A stretch of DNA of 11,328 nt from GWA2-46-10 sp964361435 (GCA_964361435.1 CAYIAN010000016.1:1-11328); one strand, 5' to 3'; positions 1-6,067 are shown, numbered from the stretch's first letter. The notes: generated by a model not told the origin, from the letters alone. Translations and numbers: made by a program.

Positions 1-801
1 ATCACTCATGTGATAAGAGGAGAAGATCATATATCCAATACGCCAAGACAAATTGTTTTGATGCATGCGTTAGGATTTGGAAAACCCAAGTTCGCTCATT
101 TGCCCATGATTTTGAATCCAGACCGCAGCAAAATGTCGAAAAGATTTGCGGATACTGCTTTGCGCGATTACATCGAAAAAGGATACGTGAAGGAAGCACT
201 CTTGAACTTCATAGGTCTTTTGGGATGGCATCCAGAAGGGAATAGAGAAATTGTTAGCGTAGAAGATCTTATTAGAGAATTCTCCCTGGAAAAAGTACAA
301 AAGGGTGGAGCAGTATTTAACCAGGAAAAATTGGATTGGTTGAATAATCTATATATAAAACAAATGAATAATGACGTTTTTGTTGAAACGGCAAGAAGTT
401 ATATACCAAAAGATTGGAATTTAAACGAACCAATAATAAATTCAGTAAAAGAGCGCATTAACCGTTTCGGAGAATTGAAAGATTTAGTGCATTTCTATTT
501 CAAATTGCCCGAATACGATGCCGGGTTATTGAGCTGGAAGGGGATGAGCGGAGAACAAGTAAAAGAAAACCTAAATAGGGCGAAGGAAATAGTAACAGAC
601 ATACTGGAGAAAGACTTCAAAACAGATTTACTCGAACGGGCAATTCTGGAAAAACTCTCTAGTGACAATAGGGGAGAAGTATTGTGGCCGTTAAGGGTGG
701 CGCTCTCAGGCCAGAAGAGTTCACCCAGTCCCTTTGAAATTATGGCCGCACTGGGGAAGAAAGAGTCGCTTTCGCGCATAGACGGGGCATTAGTTAAGTA
801 G
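1..801 (+). CDS. gltX: glutamyl-tRNA synthetase, 3' part (5' end outside window)
   Basis: Charges tRNA-Glu with glutamate in the cytoplasm. The reading frame is already open at base 1 (ITHVIRGEDHISNTPRQ), so the N-terminal Rossmann half with the HIGH motif lies outside the window. The visible part carries the RGEDHISNT segment, the class I signature SKMSKR (KMSKS-type loop that binds ATP), and the IGLLGWHPEGN stretch typical of GluRS. An all-helical anticodon-binding region follows and ends in LSRIDGALVK. Methionine replaces the more common leucine in the KLSKR form, a normal variant. The stop codon lies 6 bp before the M23 peptidase gene, so the two are probably co-transcribed. Whether the enzyme also charges tRNA-Gln cannot be judged from this fragment. 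The family assignment is secure. Confidence 0.96.
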   Translation: MTHVIRGEDHISNTPRQIVLMHALGFGKPKFAHLPMILNPDRSKMSKRFADTALRDYIEKGYVKEALLNFIGLLGWHPEGNREIVSVEDLIREFSLEKVQKGGAVFNQEKLDWLNNLYIKQMNNDVFVETARSYIPKDWNLNEPIINSVKERINRFGELKDLVHFYFKLPEYDAGLLSWKGMSGEQVKENLNRAKEIVTDILEKDFKTDLLERAILEKLSSDNRGEVLWPLRVALSGQKSSPSPFEIMAALGKKESLSRIDGALVK

Positions 802-807
802 CTCACA

Positions 808-2082
808 ATGAGAAGGGGAATAGGAATAGTAACGCTTATTATAGTCTTCATTTTCTCAGGGAGTGCATTTGCTGTTTCGGAAGATGACTTGCAGGAACAA
901 ATAGAAGAAAAACAAAAAGAGGTAGAGAAAGTTAACGAGGAGATTGCCGAAACCGAAGGACAGATTAATCAGCTTCAAGGACAGGCCCGGACTCTTCAGG
1001 GGGCCATTGGGCAAATAGATACCGGAATCAAACAAGCGACTTTAGGTATTCGATCCAGCGAGGTAAATATAGAAAAGTTGACGCTCGAGATAGAGTCTTT
1101 GGGATATGAGGTTGAAGAGGTAGGGGAGGAGGTGCGCAGGAAACAATCTCAAGTAGGAGAACTGTTGCGTGCGGTCCAGAGAAAAGACAAGTATGGTTTT
1201 CTGCCATCTATTTTGGGAAGCGGCACCTTGGCCGAAGGACTTTCCGAAATCAATGCCTTAAGAGCGTTGCAATACGATATATCTAAAGAGGCCGTCAATC
1301 TTTCGGGTTTGCAGGAACAACTGAAAGGAACAATTAATGTCAGTAGTAGCAAAAAATCTCAACTAGAAGTAGAGGTTATTAACCTGGCGAATAGAAAAAT
1401 AATTCTCGATGAACAAAAAGGTCAAAAAACAGAACTGCTCACTCAGACCAAAAACCAAGAGGGGACTTATCAGAACCTCCTAACTGATTTGGAGCAACAA
1501 CAGCGAGCGTTATTGGATGAAATCTCGGACATAGAGTCTCAACTGTCGAAGAATTTTGATCGTTCAAGTGTTCCCACTCGTCAAGTCGGATACCTGACGT
1601 GGCCCGTTACATCCAGTGGGCAAAAGACCGGTGTCATTACCCAAAACTACGGAGAAACTGCGTACTCCAGTCGTTTCTATAAAGGCAGACCCCACAACGG
1701 TATGGATATAGGGGGGCCAACCGGAACGGAGGTTAGGGCGGGGGCAGGGGGAACAGTATCAAGGGTTGACTACAACGGTCTTTACTACCAATACGGAAGA
1801 TATATTTTGATAGATCACGGTAATGGGTTGAGTACTCTTTATGCTCACCTTTCTGGGTCAACCGTTAAAGTAGGGGATAGAGTGGAGAAAGGGGGTCTCG
1901 TTGGGTATGTGGGGAGCACCGGATTTGCAACAGGACCGCACCTTCACTTTGGGCTTTATGCTACGCCGAGCGCTGGCTGGCGTACGAGTACCAACAGAGA
2001 ACAAGGGGGATTATTCTCCGTGCCTCCAGCTACTGGTTTGGTACCAATTGGAGTAACCCTTAACCCAGCCCAATATCTTTAG
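808..2082 (+). CDS. secreted coiled-coil M23 peptidoglycan hydrolase (EnvC/PcsB-like)
   Basis: 424 residues. Residues 1-22 form a signal peptide (two Arg, a hydrophobic run, then SGSAFA as the likely cleavage site). Residues about 24-125 and 155-250 are rich in Glu, Gln, Lys and Leu in coiled-coil spacing, with a less charged hinge near 128-150. The C-terminal LytM/M23 domain spans about 262-390. Its zinc ligands appear intact: His296 and Asp300 in HNGMD, and His380 in GPHLHFG; His347 (LYAHL) and His378 complete the active site. The protein therefore should be a working zinc endopeptidase that cuts cross-link peptides outside the membrane, probably in cell separation or envelope remodelling. 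In EnvC and PcsB the coiled coil controls activity through FtsEX; whether that holds here is inference. No Shine-Dalgarno sequence precedes the ATG, so coupling to gltX translation is likely. Confidence 0.93.
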   Translation: MRRGIGIVTLIIVFIFSGSAFAVSEDDLQEQIEEKQKEVEKVNEEIAETEGQINQLQGQARTLQGAIGQIDTGIKQATLGIRSSEVNIEKLTLEIESLGYEVEEVGEEVRRKQSQVGELLRAVQRKDKYGFLPSILGSGTLAEGLSEINALRALQYDISKEAVNLSGLQEQLKGTINVSSSKKSQLEVEVINLANRKIILDEQKGQKTELLTQTKNQEGTYQNLLTDLEQQQRALLDEISDIESQLSKNFDRSSVPTRQVGYLTWPVTSSGQKTGVITQNYGETAYSSRFYKGRPHNGMDIGGPTGTEVRAGAGGTVSRVDYNGLYYQYGRYILIDHGNGLSTLYAHLSGSTVKVGDRVEKGGLVGYVGSTGFATGPHLHFGLYATPSAGWRTSTNREQGGLFSVPPATGLVPIGVTLNPAQYL

Positions 2083-2303
2083 AGGAAAGAGAAAAATAGT
2101 ATATAATCAAGGGCGATCATTCAGAAAAGGTTCGGCTTTAATCAGAGAGGGAAGCGGGGTTGAGTGTTTGTATAACTGACGCATAATGATGCTTTTGCGA
2201 CATATATAGGATAGACCTCTCCCCTATGGGTGAATATAGCTGTTAGATTACATAGAGCTGTTTTGCTTCAAAATGCCCCCGTGCGAAGCTTTTATAGATA
2301 AAG
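2083..2303 (+). promoter_or_regulatory. intergenic region with a TATAAT box, long leader of the nuclease gene
   Basis: These 221 bases hold no convincing ORF or recognised RNA. A perfect TATAAT lies at 2102-2107, with only a weak -35 (TTTAGA or TTAGAG near 2078-2084). It would start a transcript near 2114 with a leader of about 190 bases. Close to the next gene, TATAGA at 2293-2298 sits 5 bp before the ATG, the spacing seen at other possibly leaderless genes in this window, but I see no good -35 for it. The motif AGCTGTT occurs twice around 2240 and 2257. Which promoter is used cannot be decided from sequence. Confidence 0.35.
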
Positions 2304-3074
2304 ATGTGGAATAATTCTAATCCAGATAAATTTAAGGAATTAAACGGATACGAAATAAATGGCGTTTGGTATCCCCGGGTTACCTCTATCTTGAACATTA
2401 AGGCCAAGCCGGCTCTTTACCGTTACTACGCCGAGTTGGATAACTTTGCCCAGGCAGAAGAGATTATGGAACAATCTGCCAACGAAGGGACGAGGGTCCA
2501 CGAAGCGGTTGAAGCCATATTAATCGGCAAGACTCCCGAATACGAAGAGGATATAAAACCTTCGGTGGAAGCATTTAAAAACTTTTTAGAGAAAAGCAGC
2601 ATAGAGGTTGATCCAGAATGGGTGGAAAGAAGGGTGGTTAACTTCAACGATCGCTATGCCGGAACGGTTGATGCAATGGCCTTAATTGATGGCAAGTTCG
2701 GGGTGGTGGATATCAAAACCTCCCAAGGAATATATCGGGATTACAATCTCCAAACCGCCGCTTACTATCCTCCCCTACTCGAAGAATTTAGAACTCTGCA
2801 GACTCGTTGGATTTTACGTATTGACCAAAATCAACGCTGTTACGTTTGCGGAGGTACTATGAGAACCAAAGGAGGAAGAGAAAAAGTACGTCCCCCTTAC
2901 CCCATGACCAATGTGGACTACAAAAAATGCACTCATCAATGGTCTGAAGTTGAAGGCATTATTCAATTAAAGGAATTCCCTTATTGGCAGGATGACTACC
3001 AAGCCTTCTTGGGAGCCAAAAAACTCTGGGAGTGGGAGCACTCTCCCCTACTCAAAAAGATTGGGTATATGTAG
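2304..3074 (+). CDS. PD-(D/E)XK superfamily nuclease with inserted Cys/His cluster
   Basis: 256 residues. It resembles RecB/Cas4-type PD-(D/E)XK nucleases. His66 lies in EGTRVHEAVE, the helix that often carries a metal-coordinating His in RecB-like enzymes. GTVDAMA (Asp123) and GVVDIKTS (Asp136, Lys138) give the D...DxK core, and NLQTAAYY (Gln150, Tyr154) is the typical motif-IV/QhxxY-like helix. An extra CxxC...CxH set (Cys179, Cys182, Cys209, His211) follows the core and could bind zinc. It does not have the four-Cys arrangement expected of a Cas4 Fe-S cluster, and no cas genes or CRISPR repeats are nearby. A DNA repair or processing role is inferred. The start rests on the first ATG of the frame; the upstream Shine-Dalgarno match is poor. 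Confidence 0.8.
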   Translation: MWNNSNPDKFKELNGYEINGVWYPRVTSILNIKAKPALYRYYAELDNFAQAEEIMEQSANEGTRVHEAVEAILIGKTPEYEEDIKPSVEAFKNFLEKSSIEVDPEWVERRVVNFNDRYAGTVDAMALIDGKFGVVDIKTSQGIYRDYNLQTAAYYPPLLEEFRTLQTRWILRIDQNQRCYVCGGTMRTKGGREKVRPPYPMTNVDYKKCTHQWSEVEGIIQLKEFPYWQDDYQAFLGAKKLWEWEHSPLLKKIGYM

Positions 3075-3078
3075 GGGC

Positions 3079-3107
3079 TTGTAGCCTGGAAGACAAAGCC
3101 ATATAAT
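3079..3107 (+). promoter_or_regulatory. sigma70-type promoter upstream of the permease remnant
   Basis: TTGTAG at 3079-3084, a 17-base spacer and a perfect TATAAT at 3102-3107. The predicted transcript start near 3114 is about 9 bases before the ATG of a 31-codon ORF (3123-3218). This is a good promoter in front of what now looks like gene debris. Confidence 0.6.
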
Positions 3108-3122
3108 GGGCGCGGTTGTCAA

Positions 3123-3218
3123 ATGAAACTCATTGAGCGGTCTAGGATGATTTTCGGGAAAGGCATTGTTTTGGCCAAGAAAAAACCGGCCTGGTTTGGA
3201 TCGGAGTGGCTATTGTAA
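3123..3218 (+). other. 31-codon ORF, possible 5' stub of a broken permease gene
   Basis: An ATG-started frame encodes 31 residues (MKLIERSRMIFGKG..., ending in GSEWLL). It lies just downstream of a strong promoter and overlaps, in another frame, the start of the permease C-terminal remnant. The opening pattern (Lys/Glu near position 5, Arg at 8, basic residues near 19-21) loosely recalls the start of MacB/FtsX-type permeases before their first TM helix. It may be what remains of the 5' end after an internal deletion, or a chance ORF. No Shine-Dalgarno sequence is visible. Confidence 0.25.
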
Positions 3219-3436
3219 CCATTTTTGTGATTTTTATTCTGGGAGGCGTGCTGTCTTATTTGATTTCCATTGTCCTTTCTCACTTTTTAACTAGTTCATG
3301 GGCTTTCACTTTCCCGATATCCTCGATTTTCTTGAGTTTGGGTGTCACTGGAGCCGTAGGGTTAATTTTTGGGATATATCCAGCGCGCAGCGCCGCAAAG
3401 AAACATCCGACAGAAGCCCTAAGGTATGAATAGAAA
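3176..3436 (+). pseudogene. C-terminal remnant of a FtsX/MacB-type ABC transporter permease
   Basis: The frame reads two hydrophobic segments (IVTIFVIFILGGVLSYLISI and FPISSIFLSLGVTGAVGLIF), then GIYPARSAAKKHPTEALRYE, a close match to the terminal signature of FtsX-like permeases (G-x-YPA-x-x-AA-x-x-x-P-x-EALRYE). A complete protein has about 400 residues with an N-terminal TM helix and a large external domain; none of that is here. A GTG at 3206 could start a 75-residue product, without a ribosome binding site. Upstream, the frame is open only back to a TAG at 3143-3145, without recognisable family sequence. No ATPase partner gene is present. I read it as a decayed gene; a retained small two-TM protein is less likely. 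Confidence 0.7.
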
Positions 3437-3445
3437 CTCTTATTA

Positions 3446-3474
3446 TTGACATTTATTGAATAACAGTGTATTAA
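3446..3474 (+). promoter_or_regulatory. strong sigma70-type promoter of the candidate ncRNA
   Basis: A perfect -35 TTGACA at 3446-3451, a 17-base spacer, and TATTAA at 3469-3474 as the -10. Transcription should begin near 3481. The first bases transcribed fold at once into a perfect hairpin (3488-3504). Confidence 0.7.
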
Positions 3475-3566
3475 ATAAGTATCCCACGATCATGTTACAT
3501 GATCACCGGGGGCGGGGTGTCCGAGGTTCGCTCAGGACTCAGTCCGTTACGCGTAGAACGGATCTC

Positions 3567-3598
3567 GGCGCTCCTCCCCCCCTGGGAGCACCTTTTTT
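3567..3598 (+). terminator. intrinsic terminator with C-rich loop, internal to the ncRNA locus
   Basis: GGcGCTCC (3567-3574) pairs with GGAGCaCC (3585-3592), with one C/A mismatch, followed by TTTTTT at 3593-3598. The loop holds seven consecutive Cs (3576-3582). A G-rich segment at 3508-3517 could pair with that loop, so termination may be conditional. Confidence 0.7.
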
Positions 3599-3816
3599 GA
3601 ATGTGTCGGATGGTGTATCCACGAAGGGGTGGCACTGCTTCTGTCCAACCCCTTACGACCAAACCGTCCGACATGGTGGGGTCGGGTACGTCAGCGAAGG
3701 TTGTTTCCCTCCCGCTGCTCCAGCTGTCGATTCGGTGTGTCAGTGCTCGGATCTTCTCCTGGAAGAGAAAGGGAACTGTGCATCCCTCTCTACGTACCCT
3801 ACTCACCATCCCGTGA

Positions 3817-3849
3817 AGGCTCGTCACTCTGACGAGCCTGTTCTTTTTT
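3817..3849 (+). terminator. strong intrinsic terminator at the end of the ncRNA locus
   Basis: A perfect 10-bp stem, AGGCTCGTCA (3817-3826) with TGACGAGCCT (3830-3839), a 3-base loop, then a T-rich tract at 3841-3849. Polarity fits the + strand only; on the other strand no T-tract follows. The tail overlaps the stop codon of the convergent small membrane-protein gene. Confidence 0.9.
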
Positions 3850-3994
3850 ACGGGTTTACGTTTTCTATAACAATCGGCGCCCTACTTGAGTCGTAGCCCA
3901 TAATATATCCGATACCATAGGCGCAAAGGACAAGCAGGAAGATCAAAATAGCGACCCGTGTCTCTTTTCCTTTAAGCCATTCTTTAATTGACAT
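3848..3994 (-). CDS. 48-residue single-TM protein, Parcubacteria-type
   Basis: The frame from the ATG at 3994 gives MSIKEWLKGKETR, one TM helix (about residues 14-32, VAILIFLLVLCAYGIGYIMG), then a short tail with APIVIENVNP. Small proteins with a basic start, one helix and a GY-x-x-G...APIIIE-type tail occur repeatedly in Parcubacteria as I remember them; their function is unknown. A longer frame from 4084 exists but would overlap rpmA. A -10 (TAAAAT, 4007-4002) only 7 bases before this ATG supports the short start. The stop falls in the T-tract of the convergent ncRNA terminator. Confidence 0.6.
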   Translation of the reverse strand: MSIKEWLKGKETRVAILIFLLVLCAYGIGYIMGYDSSRAPIVIENVNP

Positions 3995-4016
3995 TACACC
4001 TATTTTACCCGATACT
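3988..4016 (+). promoter_or_regulatory. promoter of rpmA
   Basis: TTGACA at 3988-3993, a 17-base spacer and GATACT at 4011-4016. The predicted start near 4023 leaves about 7 bases of leader before the rpmA ATG. A GGGGA motif (4017-4021) that looks like a Shine-Dalgarno sequence would lie just upstream of that start and so might not be in the mRNA. The -35 contains the complement of the neighbour's start codon (3992-3994). Confidence 0.55.
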
Positions 4017-4030
4017 GGGGACGTTATAAA
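4002..4030 (-). promoter_or_regulatory. promoter of the 48-residue TM protein gene, interlocked with rpmA
   Basis: On the minus strand, TTTATA (4030-4025), a 17-base spacer and TAAAAT (4007-4002), then 7 bases to the ATG at 3994. The predicted mRNA is leaderless or nearly so. The -35 reaches the first base of the rpmA start codon, so the two divergent promoters occupy the same DNA and probably exclude each other. Confidence 0.45.
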
Positions 4031-4308
4031 TGGCACATACAAAGGCTGCGGGTTCAACGAAGAACCTGCGAGAGTCGGCATCAAAAAGATTAGGAGTTAA
4101 GCGTCACGACGGCCAGAAGGTGCGGGCGGGTGAAATTTTAGTACGCCAGAGAGGCACTAAATTCATTCCCGGAGTGGGGGTCAAAAAGGGAGCAGACGAT
4201 ACTCTTTATGCGGGCATAGCGGGGATAGTTAAATTTTTGTCCAAGAGCAAGATTAAATATAACGGCGACAAACGCGCCGTGAAGATGGTTCAGGTAGTGA
4301 GCGGCTAA
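4030..4308 (+). CDS. rpmA: 50S ribosomal protein L27
   Basis: 92 residues, close to the usual 85-95. It begins MAHTKAAGSTKN, the standard mature form without the cleavable N-terminal extension found in Firmicutes. The core GVKRHDGQKVRAGEILVRQR, GTKFIPGVGVKKGADDTLYA and the C-terminal VQVVSG fit the family. L27 reaches the peptidyl transferase centre with its flexible N-terminus. The usual partner rplU (L21) is not adjacent. The gene stands alone and converges on rplI, with the stop codons overlapping by 4 bases (4305-4308). Confidence 0.97.
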   Translation: MAHTKAAGSTKNLRESASKRLGVKRHDGQKVRAGEILVRQRGTKFIPGVGVKKGADDTLYAGIAGIVKFLSKSKIKYNGDKRAVKMVQVVSG

Positions 4309-4754
4309 GTAAAAGGTTTTACTTCTATTGTAAAAGTATTTCTTACCCCCCCACCCAAATTCACAGAAACTTCGTGTAACCCAATTTCTTTGATGGGTTT
4401 TTTGATTTGTACTTCCGCTTGTTTTGCGATTACGGGATCATGGAACTCAAGAGCTTTTTCTATATCGGGAATCTTTATGGAACTGAATATTTCTCCTCCC
4501 CTCCCTGCTTTTATAGGCACGATAACGGGATTATCCTTGGTTTTCATCCTTAGATCTTCTAACATTCTTTTCAGCTCCATATCTCTAGTATTCTTCTCTT
4601 CAATCTGCTTGGCGATATTTTCGCTTTCCCCTTCTGCGACAGCTTTGGCTAGCCCCTTGGGAATTAGATAGTTTCTGGCATATCCGTTGGAAACGTTCTT
4701 TATTTCGCCGTGTCTTCCCAAGCCTTTTATGTCTTGCAAAAGCAGTATTTGCAT
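4305..4754 (-). CDS. rplI: 50S ribosomal protein L9
   Basis: 149 residues, the standard length. The N-terminal rRNA-binding domain carries the family signature (GLGRHGEIKNVSNGYARNYL, then IPKGLA). A charged central helix follows at about 40-75, and the C-terminal domain reads IGLHEVSVNLGGGVRNTFTIEV. Its ATG immediately follows the TAG of ctpA, so the two genes form an operon with coupled translation. Some CPR lineages are reported to lack L9, so its presence is mildly informative. The 3' end overlaps that of rpmA, where the inverted repeat AAGTAAAAGGTTTTACTT (4307-4324) lies. Confidence 0.97.
   Translation of the reverse strand: MQILLLQDIKGLGRHGEIKNVSNGYARNYLIPKGLAKAVAEGESENIAKQIEEKNTRDMELKRMLEDLRMKTKDNPVIVPIKAGRGGEIFSSIKIPDIEKALEFHDPVIAKQAEVQIKKPIKEIGLHEVSVNLGGGVRNTFTIEVKPFT
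4307..4324. repeat. 18-bp palindrome at the convergent rpmA/rplI ends
   Basis: AAGTAAAAGGTTTTACTT: 8-bp arms with a GG centre. It begins inside both stop codons and extends into the last codons of rplI. It could act as a weak bidirectional terminator (oligo-U on either strand), but the stem is AT-rich and the loop tight. Confidence 0.45.
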
Positions 4755-6002
4755 CTAGAGGGATTCTTTGAGAGTCTGGATGGCTTTTTGCAATTGAGTG
4801 TCTATGTCATCAAGGATATCTTCTTCGTTTTGTTCAATTACCACATCCGGTGTTATGCCAGCCCCCTCTATGAGAGCGCCATCGGGAAGGAGCCAGTTGG
4901 CTACAGTTACTTTAATACTTGAACCCTCACTGAGGCGATCTAGCTGCTGGACCGTCCCCTTGCCAAAAGTTTGGGTACCAACGAGCTTTACCCCCCTGTG
5001 ATATTTAATAGCTCCGGCAAGAATCTCGGAGGCGGAAGCAGATCCTTCGTTTACTAAAACTACCAAGGGAATATCTTTAAATATCCCCGATCCTGTGGAA
5101 TAGAACTCTTCTTTTTCTCCAGAGCTAAAAAGTTCAGTAACGACTAATTTGTCTTTCCCGATGAACCAGCCGGCAGCATCTATACCTACGTCCAAAAATC
5201 CACCTGGATTGTTTCTTAAATCAAGAATTACCCCCCTCACTTCGGTGAAGGCGTACTTCACCATTTCGGTATAGAAAAGTATAGGAGTGTTCGCGCTGAA
5301 GTTATGGATCTTGATGTGTAGGATATTATCCTCCAGCATAGCGCTTCCTACGGAGGGTACTTCAATGTTGTCGCGAACCACAGATATTTCTTTGGTGGCG
5401 ATCTCATCCTTAGTTCTTACGGTCAAAACCACAATGCTTCCCTTGGGTCCGCGTATCTTCTTGACCGCTTCGTCTAAATTCATGCCGTTAGTCAATTTTT
5501 CGTCTATGGCCACAATTATGTCTCCAGGGAGCAGACCCGCCTTCTCTCCTGGAGATCCGGCGAGGGGCGCGACTACAACTAGACGGTCGTCTCTTTTGCC
5601 GATTTCCACTCCTATACCCGTGAAGTGACCACTAATATCTTCTCCGAATCTTTGCGAATCTTCCGGCTCGAAGAAGATAGTGTTTGGATCCCCCAGGGCG
5701 TCGGTCAGTCCCCTAACGGCTCCGTATACCAAATCTTGTTTATCAACTCCATCAAAGCCAGGGTGTTTCTTTTTAAGCTCATCCCAGACCTCCCAGAATA
5801 TGGAGAAATCTGCCTTAGGTTCAGATCCTTCGGGTTGCTCTATATCAGAAAGCTCCTCGATATTGATATTCACGGGTTTGGTTGTGCCCGCTTGATACCC
5901 AAGACTGTAGGCGCTAAAGGCGGTGATTAAAATTACCGCCAAAACAAGAGCGGCGAAGATGCCGTTCTTGTTGAATCTAATCTTGGTGTTTGGGGAAGAC
6001 AT
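4755..6002 (-). CDS. ctpA: C-terminal processing peptidase, S41 family
   Basis: 415 residues. A basic N-terminus precedes one TM helix or uncleaved signal anchor (about residues 14-36). The S41 N-terminal helical region follows (about 66-125), then a PDZ domain (about 120-210; GIGVEIGKRDDRLVV, GSPGEKAGLLPGDIIVAIDE) and the protease domain to the end. The catalytic dyad is visible: Ser323 in GSASASE and Lys348 in TFGKGTVQ, 25 residues apart as in CtpB and D1 processing protease; Gln352 also fits. DLRNNPGG and PDG...GAGITPD are family hallmarks. It should cut C-termini of envelope proteins on the outer face of the membrane. First gene of a two-gene operon with rplI. No clear Shine-Dalgarno sequence precedes the ATG. 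Confidence 0.96.
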   Translation of the reverse strand: MSSPNTKIRFNKNGIFAALVLAVILITAFSAYSLGYQAGTTKPVNINIEELSDIEQPEGSEPKADFSIFWEVWDELKKKHPGFDGVDKQDLVYGAVRGLTDALGDPNTIFFEPEDSQRFGEDISGHFTGIGVEIGKRDDRLVVVAPLAGSPGEKAGLLPGDIIVAIDEKLTNGMNLDEAVKKIRGPKGSIVVLTVRTKDEIATKEISVVRDNIEVPSVGSAMLEDNILHIKIHNFSANTPILFYTEMVKYAFTEVRGVILDLRNNPGGFLDVGIDAAGWFIGKDKLVVTELFSSGEKEEFYSTGSGIFKDIPLVVLVNEGSASASEILAGAIKYHRGVKLVGTQTFGKGTVQQLDRLSEGSSIKVTVANWLLPDGALIEGAGITPDVVIEQNEEDILDDIDTQLQKAIQTLKESL

Positions 6003-6015
6003 TTAGCTCTGATGA

Positions 6016-6045
6016 ATTCTAACGTGGAGTTAGGTCTCTTTTCAA
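6016..6045 (-). promoter_or_regulatory. promoter of ctpA-rplI
   Basis: On the minus strand, TTGAAA (6045-6040), an 18-base spacer and TAGAAT (6021-6016). The predicted start is about 7 bases before the ctpA ATG, giving a very short leader. The -35 overlaps that of the divergent promoter. Confidence 0.6.
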
Positions 6046-6067
6046 CCTGAGGAACAGAAGATATGCT
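6039..6067 (+). promoter_or_regulatory. promoter of the 6074-def-fmt operon
   Basis: TTTTCA (6039-6044), a 17-base spacer and TATGCT (6062-6067), then exactly 6 bases to the ATG at 6074. The predicted +1 is the A of the start codon, so the mRNA would be leaderless. The elements are imperfect, but the spacing matches that in front of the Gmad2 gene. Confidence 0.45.

Larger units (their letters stand above)
3481..3849 (+). ncRNA. candidate structured non-coding RNA, unrecognised family
   Basis: A GC-rich stretch of about 370 bases between a strong promoter and an intrinsic terminator. Complementary segments seen directly: 3488-3494 with 3498-3504; 3519-3525 with 3531-3538 (one bulge); 3543-3548 with 3557-3562; a terminator hairpin 3567-3592; 3604-3610 with 3667-3673, enclosing 3624-3632 with 3645-3654; and a long-range helix 3684-3691 with 3792-3799, extended by 3674-3678 with 3804-3808. 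The final terminator is 3817-3839. ORFs are open in several frames on both strands, as expected of GC-rich DNA with few stops. None has a good ribosome binding site or recognisable protein, and some run through the terminator. I do not find the conserved cores of RNase P RNA, tmRNA or SRP RNA. It may be one RNA, or a short (to 3598) and a long form. Confidence 0.6.

Noticed and set aside
495..851. 118-residue minus ORF opposite gltX and the M23 gene
   Set aside because: Antisense shadow of two certain genes, without initiation signals.
2108..2303. T-box or riboswitch leader before the nuclease gene
   Set aside because: No T-box GGTGGNACCGCG motif, no terminator hairpin and no known aptamer core; only weak local stems.
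2304..3074. Cas4 / CRISPR adaptation gene
   Set aside because: The Cys pattern does not fit the Cas4 Fe-S cluster, and no CRISPR repeats or other cas genes are present.
3601..3816. 71-codon + ORF ending exactly before the terminator
   Set aside because: The coincidence is attractive, but the ORF is covered by several paired helices, its only purine-rich motif is 12 or more bases from the ATG, and the product looks random (basic, Ser-rich).
3495..3827. 110-residue minus-strand ORF (GTG start) opposite the ncRNA
   Set aside because: The start lies inside the terminator hairpin, no Shine-Dalgarno or promoter is seen, and promoter and terminator polarity point to the other strand.
3481..3849. 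RNase P RNA, tmRNA or SRP RNA as identity of the structured RNA
   Set aside because: I looked for the GAGGAAAGTCC core of RNase P, a tRNA-like CCA end with T-arm, and the SRP Alu/helix-8 motifs and found none.
3456..3896. 146-residue + strand ORF across the ncRNA locus
   Set aside because: It begins upstream of the predicted transcript start, runs straight through the strong terminator at 3817-3849, has no ribosome binding site and a protein of no recognisable character.
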